Below are positions 6,829 through 12,900 of a stretch of 12,900 bases of DNA, in pieces. The notes beneath the pieces are model-generated. The model saw only the letters and a list, made by a program, of their open reading frames with translations, made no database searches and was not told the origin of the DNA. The DNA is taken from NCBI GenBank assembly GCA_019634245.1, contig JAHQVR010000217.1:1-12900 (forward strand). Direction: 5' to 3'. How positions within the stretch are numbered: the first letter of the stretch is position 1; each line of letters opens with the position of its first letter. This DNA is from Gammaproteobacteria bacterium. GTDB taxonomy: Bacteria; Pseudomonadota; Gammaproteobacteria; Granulosicoccales; Granulosicoccaceae. A program made the translations under genes and the position numbers.

Positions 6829-8007
6829 ATGCCGACCACCTTTCCAGACCCCGCCGAAGGAGAACCTTTTCTGCTCACTCCGGGGCCTCTCACCACGTCA
6901 CCTGGAGTCAAGAAGGCCATGCTCAGGGATTGGGGCAGCTGGGATGGTGACTTTCGCGCGATGACTCGCGACATGCGCTCGCAACTACTGGCGATTGCCG
7001 GTCAAACTGACGGCAGCTACGATTGCGTCCCCATTCAGGGATCTGGCTCATACTGTGTGGAGGCCATGCTTGGCTCCTTCGTACCAAAGGCTGGAAAAGT
7101 ATTGGTGCTTGCCAATGGTGCATACGGTCTGCGAGCTGCCAAAACGGTTGAGTACCTCGGCCGCGGGCTTTGCTTGCTTGACAAAGGAGATTACCTGCCG
7201 CCTCGTGGCGAGGAAGTCGCCACCATCCTACGTCGAGATACTGCAATCACGCACGTCCTTGCGATTCACTGTGAAACTTCAACAGGCATATTGAACCCGA
7301 TTGAAGAAATCGCAGAGGCCGTACATGAGCAAGGCCGTAAGCTGCTGATCGATTCAATGTCTGCCTTTGGCGCGTTACCACTCGACCCCCTTGCGCTGCG
7401 CTGCACTGCCTTCACATCATCGGCGAATAAATGCATCGAGGGCGTACCAGGCTTCGGGTTCGTTATCGCGCGTACTGATGAAATCTCTGCAAGCAAAGGC
7501 AACAGCCACTCGCTCGCACTCGATATATTCGAGCAGTGGAACAACATGGAAAAAAGCGGTCAGTGGCGCTTCACTCCCCCTACCCATTCAGTTGCCGCGT
7601 TCATGCACGCACTGGAACAACACACAGAGGAAGGTGGCGCGCCAGCACGTCTGGTACGCTACAAACGCAATCGCGATGAAATCGTCAGCGGTTTTCGCAC
7701 ACTCGGTTTTGAAACTTTATTGCCAGATCGCTGGTTGTCACCGATTATCGTGACGTTCTTCTGCCCGACCGACCCGGCATTTAACTTTGACACCTTTTAC
7801 AATGCCATGAAGACGCGTGGCTTTATTATCTATCCCGGTAAACTGACCATTGTCGATAGCTTTCGCATCGGTTGCATCGGGCACATGGATCACACCGTCA
7901 TGAAGCGTGTGGTCGAGGCAGCCCGTGATTCACTGTCTGAAATGGGGGTGTGCTCAGCAGCACCGTCCGCTACGGCACTAGAAGAGCGCAACAAACTCAC
8001 GGCCTGA
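6829..8007 (+). CDS. phnW: 2-aminoethylphosphonate--pyruvate transaminase
   Basis: PLP-dependent cytoplasmic enzyme that moves the amino group of 2-aminoethylphosphonate to pyruvate, giving phosphonoacetaldehyde and L-alanine. It is the first step of AEP degradation. Family landmarks run in order: FLLTPGPLTTS near the N-terminus, IQGSGSYCVEAMLGS, SNGAYG-like LANGAYGLRA, HCETSTGILNPIEEI, IDSMSAFGA with the PLP-ring Asp (about residue 175), SSANKCIEGVPGF with the Schiff-base Lys (about 201), WRFTPPTHSV, and GFIIYPGKLT...FRIGCIGH at the C-terminus. Length from this ATG is 392 residues, somewhat longer than the roughly 370 of Salmonella PhnW because of short extensions at both ends. An in-frame TTG at 6814 would add five residues but has no better ribosome site. 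It leads a three-gene operon, with 21 bases to phnA. Confidence 0.95.
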   Translation: MPTTFPDPAEGEPFLLTPGPLTTSPGVKKAMLRDWGSWDGDFRAMTRDMRSQLLAIAGQTDGSYDCVPIQGSGSYCVEAMLGSFVPKAGKVLVLANGAYGLRAAKTVEYLGRGLCLLDKGDYLPPRGEEVATILRRDTAITHVLAIHCETSTGILNPIEEIAEAVHEQGRKLLIDSMSAFGALPLDPLALRCTAFTSSANKCIEGVPGFGFVIARTDEISASKGNSHSLALDIFEQWNNMEKSGQWRFTPPTHSVAAFMHALEQHTEEGGAPARLVRYKRNRDEIVSGFRTLGFETLLPDRWLSPIIVTFFCPTDPAFNFDTFYNAMKTRGFIIYPGKLTIVDSFRIGCIGHMDHTVMKRVVEAARDSLSEMGVCSAAPSATALEERNKLTA

Positions 8008-8028
8008 GCCTTTTAAAAAAACGAGAAC

Positions 8029-9273
8029 ATGCAAAACATCACCGCAAACGAACGCACCTACCCTGCACCCAACACCTGCGCTATCGCTATCTGCCTGGAC
8101 GGTTGCGAACCTGCCTATTTAGATGTTGCCATCGCCGAAGGCTTGATGCCACACCTCGAGCGCATCTGTGCCAACGGCACCCATCGAATGGCGCACTCGG
8201 TCATCCCATCTTTCACCAACCCGAACAACCTCTCGATTGCCACCGGCCAACCGCCGATTGTGCACGGCATCTGCGGAAACTTTCTGTTCGACCCAGAATC
8301 CGGTGAAGAAGTGATGATGAACGACGTGCGTTTTCTGCGAGCCCCGACGATCTTCTCGAAGTTTTACGACGCTGGTGCACGCGTTGCGATGGTGACAGCT
8401 AAAGACAAACTGCGTGCCTTACTGGGTTCCGGATTACGATTCGATGAAGACCGCGCCATTGCATTTTCATCGGAACGCTCTGGAGATACCACCGTCTCCG
8501 AACACGGTATCGAAAATGCCAGCGAGTGGCTCGGTATGCCGGTACCGGAAGTCTATTCGGCTGATCTGTCTGAGTTCGTCTTTGCTGCCGGTGTCAAACT
8601 GCTGCGCGACTGGAAACCCGACATCATCTACCTTTCAACGACCGACTATATCCAGCACAAGTTTGCACCGGAAGAACAAGGTGCAAAAGACTTCTACGCG
8701 ATGTTCGATCGGTACCTTGGTGAACTGGACGCGCTGGGTGCAGCGATTGTCATCACCGCCGACCACGGTATGAAAGCCAAGCACGATGCCAATGGCGACC
8801 CGGCTGTGATCTACATTCAGGACCTGCTGGATGAGTGGCTCGGTGAGGCTGTAGCGCGTGTGATATTACCCATCACAGACCCTTATGTTGTACACCACGG
8901 AGCCCTTGGCTCGTTTGCCACCGCGTATCTGCCGGAAGAGGCAAACTGCGAAGCTATTGTCTTGCGACTGAAAGCGCTACCCGAGATGCTGGAAGTTACC
9001 ACCCGCGACGAAGCGGTAGAACGCTATGAGCTGCCCGCCGATCGGCTCGGTGACATTGTCATGGTATCAACCGAAAATATGACCATCGGCACCAGCGCTC
9101 ACCGCCATGACCTGGCCGCCCTTAAGGAGCCACTACGCAGCCACGGTGGACTAACAGAACAGGAAGTGCCCTTTATTATCAACCGGGTCATCGATATACC
9201 CAATGCGCCGACACTGCGCAACTTCGATGCTTTTTTCTACGCCTGTAACGCCGCTGCACTGGAGTCCGCATGA
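8029..9273 (+). CDS. phnA: Phosphonoacetate hydrolase
   Basis: Zinc-dependent C-P bond hydrolase of the alkaline phosphatase superfamily; it converts phosphonoacetate to acetate and phosphate. At 414 residues it has the usual length. Expected metal and catalytic residues are all present: D24 in CLDGCEP, nucleophile T63 in SFTNPNN, D206 and H210 in TTDYIQH, D245-H246 in TADHG, and H372 in SHGG. These sit at a constant -5 offset from the positions I recall for the Sinorhizobium meliloti enzyme (29, 68, 211, 215, 250, 251, 377), which supports an intact active site. The ATG at 8029 has only a weak GAGA upstream. Its TGA overlaps the phnY ATG (ATGA). Being between phnW and phnY, it completes the AEP to acetate route. 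No signal peptide is seen, so it is cytoplasmic. Confidence 0.96.
   Translation: MQNITANERTYPAPNTCAIAICLDGCEPAYLDVAIAEGLMPHLERICANGTHRMAHSVIPSFTNPNNLSIATGQPPIVHGICGNFLFDPESGEEVMMNDVRFLRAPTIFSKFYDAGARVAMVTAKDKLRALLGSGLRFDEDRAIAFSSERSGDTTVSEHGIENASEWLGMPVPEVYSADLSEFVFAAGVKLLRDWKPDIIYLSTTDYIQHKFAPEEQGAKDFYAMFDRYLGELDALGAAIVITADHGMKAKHDANGDPAVIYIQDLLDEWLGEAVARVILPITDPYVVHHGALGSFATAYLPEEANCEAIVLRLKALPEMLEVTTRDEAVERYELPADRLGDIVMVSTENMTIGTSAHRHDLAALKEPLRSHGGLTEQEVPFIINRVIDIPNAPTLRNFDAFFYACNAAALESA
9261..9272 (+). promoter_or_regulatory. phnA-phnY translational coupling site
   Basis: GGAG at 9261-9264, five bases before the phnY ATG, lies within the last codons of phnA. The ATG shares bases with the phnA TGA. 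This arrangement ties phnY translation to phnA and fixes the phnY start. Confidence 0.65.
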
Positions 9274-10712
9274 ACACCTCTATTCGCCATGAAGCCATGC
9301 GTATCGGTGGCGAGAAAGTCACCACCGACAACGTCATCGACGTTCGTTATCCGTACACCAATGAAGTCATTGGCACCGTGCCCGCCGGCGATGCAAGCCA
9401 TGCAGCGCAGGCTTTTAAGATTGCCGCCGACTATACACCGAGCCTCACTCGTTATGAGCGTCAGCAAATACTTTTCCGCGCCGCCGAGTTAATTCGTGAA
9501 AAGCGCGAAGACATAGCTCATTGGTTGACGCTTGAACTTGGCATCTGCAAACAGCATTCACTGTACGAAACCGGACGTTCCTATGACGTATTCACGCTTG
9601 CCGGGCAGCTGGCCATACTTGACGACGGTCAGATCTTTTCCTGCGATCTGACTCCGCACGGTAAAGCTCGCAAGATATACACAATGCGAGAGCCAGTGGG
9701 CGCGATTAGCGCGATCACACCCTTTAACCACCCGTTGAATATGGTGGCACACAAAATTGCTCCGGCTATCGCGACCAATAACTGTGTCGTCTGCAAACCA
9801 ACCGAGTTAACCCCCCTAACCGCGATCACATTAGCCGACATTCTGTATGAGGCCGGCTTACCACACGAGATGTTTCAGATAGTGACGGGTTGGCCCAAAG
9901 ACATCGGTGACGCGATGATCACCGATCCGAACATAGACATCATCACCTTTACCGGCGGTGTACCGGTGGGCAAGCTTATCGCCGATAAGGCAGGTTACAA
10001 ACGCACCGCCCTTGAACTTGGCGGCAACGATCCGCTGATTATTCTCAACGATCTTGAAGATAGCGACCTTGAAAAAGCCGCCACTATTGCAGTAGCTGGT
10101 GCCACCGGTAATTCGGGGCAGCGTTGCACGGCTGTCAAGCGCATACTTGTGCAGGCGAGCGTCGCGGAGCGCATCGTCCCGATGATTTTAGACAAGGCCA
10201 AAGCCATTCGATTTGGCGACCCGATGGATCCGGAAACACAGCTTGGCTGCGTCATCCACGAGCAGGCAGCACAAACCTTTGAACAACGGGTCTTTGATGC
10301 TGAAAAGCTTGGTGCAAAAATACTCTATCATCCCGACCGTGAAGGTGCCTTGCTGCCACCGATTGTGATCGATCATGTGCCGCATGACTGCGAGCTTGTG
10401 ATGGAAGAAACCTTCGGTCCGATTGTGCCGATTGTGCGGGTGCCCGACGACGATACTGCAGTTATGGCCATTGCCAACGGAACCGACTTCGGCTTATCTT
10501 CCGGCGTGTGCACCAACTCACTGCCGCGTGCGCAGGCCTATATCACCGGTCTCAATGTAGGCACGGTAAATATCTGGGAGCAACCCGGCTATCGAATTGA
10601 GATGTCACCCTTCGGTGGAATAAAGGACAGTGGCAACGGCGTGAAAGAAGGCGTACTAGAAGCGATGAAGTTCTTCACCAATGTAAAAACATACACTCTT
10701 CCCTGGCCTTAG
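9270..10712 (+). CDS. phnY: Phosphonoacetaldehyde dehydrogenase
   Basis: Aldehyde dehydrogenase superfamily enzyme that oxidises phosphonoacetaldehyde to phosphonoacetate with NAD+, linking PhnW to PhnA. It has 480 residues, a normal length. Catalytic features are Cys286 in GQRCTA, general base Glu249 in ALELGGNDP and Asn153 in PFNHP. Residues matching the phosphonate-binding set I recall for S. meliloti PhnY (R108, H159, R290, R447) appear at a constant -5 offset: R103, H154, R285, R442. This favours phosphonoacetaldehyde over a generic aldehyde or succinic semialdehyde. The start ATG overlaps the phnA stop as ATGA and has GGAG five bases upstream, inside phnA. The gene ends in TAG after TLPWP, a natural ALDH C-terminus. 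This is not the same as the oxygenase also called PhnY (PhnY*) in the PhnZ pathway. Confidence 0.95.
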   Translation: MNTSIRHEAMRIGGEKVTTDNVIDVRYPYTNEVIGTVPAGDASHAAQAFKIAADYTPSLTRYERQQILFRAAELIREKREDIAHWLTLELGICKQHSLYETGRSYDVFTLAGQLAILDDGQIFSCDLTPHGKARKIYTMREPVGAISAITPFNHPLNMVAHKIAPAIATNNCVVCKPTELTPLTAITLADILYEAGLPHEMFQIVTGWPKDIGDAMITDPNIDIITFTGGVPVGKLIADKAGYKRTALELGGNDPLIILNDLEDSDLEKAATIAVAGATGNSGQRCTAVKRILVQASVAERIVPMILDKAKAIRFGDPMDPETQLGCVIHEQAAQTFEQRVFDAEKLGAKILYHPDREGALLPPIVIDHVPHDCELVMEETFGPIVPIVRVPDDDTAVMAIANGTDFGLSSGVCTNSLPRAQAYITGLNVGTVNIWEQPGYRIEMSPFGGIKDSGNGVKEGVLEAMKFFTNVKTYTLPWP

Positions 10713-10717
10713 CCAGG
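10702..10717 (+). terminator. Small hairpin across the phnY stop codon
   Basis: CCTGGC (10702-10707) and GCCAGG (10712-10717) form a perfect 6-base-pair stem with a CTTA loop, spanning the TAG stop at 10710-10712. No T-run follows, so it is a poor intrinsic terminator; it may mark or protect the mRNA end. It lies at the convergent junction with ubiD. Further along, TTTGATGGC (10742-10750) and GCGATCAAA (10781-10789) could pair with one mismatch over a long loop and act in both directions, but this is weak. Confidence 0.35.
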
Positions 10718-10784
10718 ATCGGTTACTAATGCACCGCGCGCTTTGATGGCGATCGACCATTCGAACACCGAAGCATAAGAGCGA

Positions 10785-12242
10785 TCAAATCCCCAACTGA
10801 TCCCAAAGCTCATCCACGCGCTTTTTCACATCATCGTCCATTTTGATAGGCTCGCCCCACTCTCGATCTGTTTCTCCTGGCAATTTGTTCGTGGCATCGA
10901 TACCCATTTTTGAACCTAAGCCAGACACAGGAGATGCGAAATCCAGATAATCAATCGGAGTGTTGTCTATCAACGTAGTATCGCGTGTGGGGTCGACCCG
11001 AGTGGTTATCGCCCAAATCACATCTTCCCAGGATCGAGTGTTGACATCGTCATCCACCACGATCACAAATTTTGTATACATGAATTGACGTAAGAAACTC
11101 CAAACCCCCATCATCACGCGCTTTGCGTGGCCTGGATACTGTTTCTTCATACTCACCACCGCCATGCGATACGAGCACCCTTCCGGCGGTAAATAAAAGT
11201 CCACGATTTCCGGAAATTGTTTTTGCAGTATCGGCACAAACACTTCATTCAAAGCCACACCCAGAATGGCAGGTTCATCTGGCGGTCGCCCTGTGTAGGT
11301 GGAGTGATAGATGGGGTCGGGTCTATGAGTGACTTTCTCAACGGTGAAAACCGGAAAATGCTCCACCTCATTGTAATAACCGGTGTGGTCACCAAACGGC
11401 CCTTCAGCAGCCGTTTCACCAGGATATAAATAGCCTTCCAGAATAAACTCGGCACTCGCCGGCACAGTAAGTTCTGACAAGGTTGCCTTGGTTATTTGAG
11501 TTCGACTACCTCGTAATAAACCTGCGAAGGCGTGTTCTGATAACGTATCCGGGATGGGTGTTACCGCGCCTAGTATGGTTGCTGGATCACACCCAAGTAC
11601 CACGCATATTGGAAAGGGCTCACCCGGATTCGATTCACACCATTCCTTAAAATCCAGCGCACCACCGCGATGACTTAACCAGCGCATGATGACTTTATTC
11701 GGCCCAATGACTTGTTGCCGGTACACACCCATGTTCTGGCGTTTCTTATTGGGACCTTGAGTCACCACCAAACCCCAGGTGATCAGCGGTCCGGCGTCAC
11801 CCGGCCAGCAAGTTTGTATCGGTAGCTGGTTAAGATCAATCGCGTCCCATGATTCTTGTTGGCACGGGGCATTCTTTACCGTCTTGGGTGCCATATCCAG
11901 CACCTTTTTAAAAACGGGTAACGTCTGCCACGCATCTTTAAGACCTTTCGGCGGGTCGGGTTCTTTTAAAAAAGCCAGTAATTTACCGACTTCGCGCAGT
12001 GCTTCGACGGAGTCTTCACCCATGCCGTAAGCCACTCGCTGTGGTGTTCCGAACAGATTACCCAACAGTGGTACCGAAGAACCTTTAGGGTTTTCAAAGA
12101 GCAGGGCTGGCCCGCCTGCCCGAAGCGTTCGATCGCAGATTTCGGTGACCTCCAGAACCGGATCCACCTCAGCTTGAATTCGCTTTAATTCACCTAACTC
12201 TTCAAGCCGATCGATAAAGTCGCGAAGGTCTTTGTAGTGCAT
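10785..12242 (-). CDS. ubiD: UbiD-family 4-hydroxy-3-polyprenylbenzoate decarboxylase
   Basis: Prenylated-FMN-dependent decarboxylase acting in ubiquinone biosynthesis on 3-polyprenyl-4-hydroxybenzoate. At 485 residues it is close to E. coli UbiD (497). Conserved blocks include [29 protein letters not shown], and [20 protein letters not shown]170 and E236 (metal) and D285 (proton donor) correspond to E. coli N175, E241 and D290 at a constant -5 offset, so the active site appears complete. The start at 12240-12242 has a poor Shine-Dalgarno. The gene is 26 bases downstream of the prlC-like gene on the same strand, so the two are probably co-transcribed. The cofactor-making prenyltransferase gene (ubiX) is not in the window. 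It faces the phn operon across a 72-base convergent gap and looks like ordinary chromosomal housekeeping. Confidence 0.95.
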   Translation of the reverse strand: MHYKDLRDFIDRLEELGELKRIQAEVDPVLEVTEICDRTLRAGGPALLFENPKGSSVPLLGNLFGTPQRVAYGMGEDSVEALREVGKLLAFLKEPDPPKGLKDAWQTLPVFKKVLDMAPKTVKNAPCQQESWDAIDLNQLPIQTCWPGDAGPLITWGLVVTQGPNKKRQNMGVYRQQVIGPNKVIMRWLSHRGGALDFKEWCESNPGEPFPICVVLGCDPATILGAVTPIPDTLSEHAFAGLLRGSRTQITKATLSELTVPASAEFILEGYLYPGETAAEGPFGDHTGYYNEVEHFPVFTVEKVTHRPDPIYHSTYTGRPPDEPAILGVALNEVFVPILQKQFPEIVDFYLPPEGCSYRMAVVSMKKQYPGHAKRVMMGVWSFLRQFMYTKFVIVVDDDVNTRSWEDVIWAITTRVDPTRDTTLIDNTPIDYLDFASPVSGLGSKMGIDATNKLPGETDREWGEPIKMDDDVKKRVDELWDQLGI

Positions 12243-12268
12243 GGATGAAAGCTACTAAACGCGAGCGC

Positions 12269-12900
12269 TTAAGCAGCCAATCCTGTATGCCGAAGCAATG
12301 CATCCACTTTGGGCTCACGACCTCTAAACGCCGTGAACGATTCCATCGCATCTCGAGAGCCTCCTTTTTCCAGAATTTCGGTCATAAACAATTGGCCTGT
12401 GGATTTATTGAAAATGCCCTCTTCTTCAAATCGGGAAAACGCATCGGCTGATAGCACTTCAGCCCACTTGTAACTGAAGTACCCTGCCGCATAGCCACCG
12501 GCAAAAATATGGCTAAAGCTATTAGCAAATCGATTTTCTTCCGGGTAGTTGATCACCGCCACTTTGTCTCGAACCGCTTTTATGGTTTGCGCAACATCGG
12601 CAGGTGACTCTTTGGTGGATTCGATATGAAGTTGCATATCTAACAGAGAGAACTCCAATTGCCGGACCAATTGCATCGCCGATTGAAAATTTTTCGCAGC
12701 CCGCAGTTTTTCCAGCAACTCATCGGGCAATTTCTCATCCGTTTCATAGTGACCACTGATCATGTCCAAGGAGTCTCTTTCCCAACACCAGTTTTCCAAA
12801 AACTGACTGGGCAGTTCAACAGCATCCCATTCCACACCACTGATGCCCGATACACCACCGGCATCAATGCGCGTAAGCATATGATGCAAGCCATGACCAA
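12269..12900 (-). CDS. prlC: Oligopeptidase A (M3 family zinc metallopeptidase), C-terminal part only
   Basis: The gene runs off the right edge; about 210 C-terminal codons are visible, against about 680 residues in E. coli PrlC/OpdA. The frame at the edge reads FGHGLHHML, the second half of the M3 zinc motif HEFGHGLHH, so the HE of the motif lies just outside. Downstream are typical M3 sequences: GVEWDAVELPSQFLENW, the metal-ligand region around the glutamate of the same block, FSHIFAGGYAAGYFSYKWAE (Tyr/Gly-rich substrate loop), and a C-terminal GGSRDAMESFTAFRGREP. It degrades oligopeptides, including cleaved signal peptides, in the cytoplasm. It ends in TAA 26 bases before ubiD. Related M3 proteases such as dipeptidyl carboxypeptidase (Dcp) are possible, but the GREPKVDALLRHTG ending fits OpdA best. 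Confidence 0.92.
   Translation of the reverse strand, partial: GHGLHHMLTRIDAGGVSGISGVEWDAVELPSQFLENWCWERDSLDMISGHYETDEKLPDELLEKLRAAKNFQSAMQLVRQLEFSLLDMQLHIESTKESPADVAQTIKAVRDKVAVINYPEENRFANSFSHIFAGGYAAGYFSYKWAEVLSADAFSRFEEEGIFNKSTGQLFMTEILEKGGSRDAMESFTAFRGREPKVDALLRHTGLAA

Noticed and set aside
1..12900. Mobile element, CRISPR array, tRNA or toxin-antitoxin system
   Set aside because: No transposase, integrase, regularly spaced repeats, tRNA-like cloverleaf or small paired genes could be found on either strand.

Overview
The window looks like a stretch of a Gram-negative (proteobacterial) chromosome, probably a gammaproteobacterium of marine or similar environmental type. The reasons are a periplasmic binding protein with a Sec signal peptide, a UbiD enzyme that keeps the metal and proton-donor residues of the E. 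coli protein at a constant -5 numbering offset, and a PrlC/OpdA-type M3 oligopeptidase. Base composition looks roughly balanced. The taxonomic call is an inference.

Layout. (1) Positions 1-6389, minus strand: a five-gene Opp/Dpp-family ABC importer in the order binding protein (4350-6389), permease B (3156-4163), permease C (1974-3143), ATPase D (982-1977), ATPase F (122-985). The last three genes are tightly packed, with two 4-base GTGA start/stop overlaps. A strong hairpin separates the binding-protein gene from the permeases. ATPase F ends at an amber codon, but the reading frame stays open to the window edge and encodes the family's conserved cysteine-rich C-terminal motif. (2) Positions 6390-6828: a divergent intergenic region with several small inverted repeats and no gene. 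(3) Positions 6829-10712, plus strand: a three-gene phosphonate operon, phnW-phnA-phnY. (4) Positions 10785-12900, minus strand: ubiD and, upstream of it, the 3' end of a prlC-like oligopeptidase gene. These are housekeeping genes facing the phn operon.

How the genes work together. PhnW converts 2-aminoethylphosphonate (AEP) plus pyruvate to phosphonoacetaldehyde plus alanine. PhnY oxidises the aldehyde to phosphonoacetate. PhnA hydrolyses that to acetate and phosphate. The importer transcribed divergently from this operon belongs to the peptide/opine/nickel class, not to the PhnCDE or PhnSTUV classes usually linked to phosphonates. The most interesting reading of the window is that this is an uptake-plus-catabolism locus in which a peptide-type transporter brings in AEP or an AEP-bearing conjugate. 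No dedicated regulator, C-P lyase or phosphonatase gene is visible here. I see no mobile element, CRISPR array, tRNA or rRNA.
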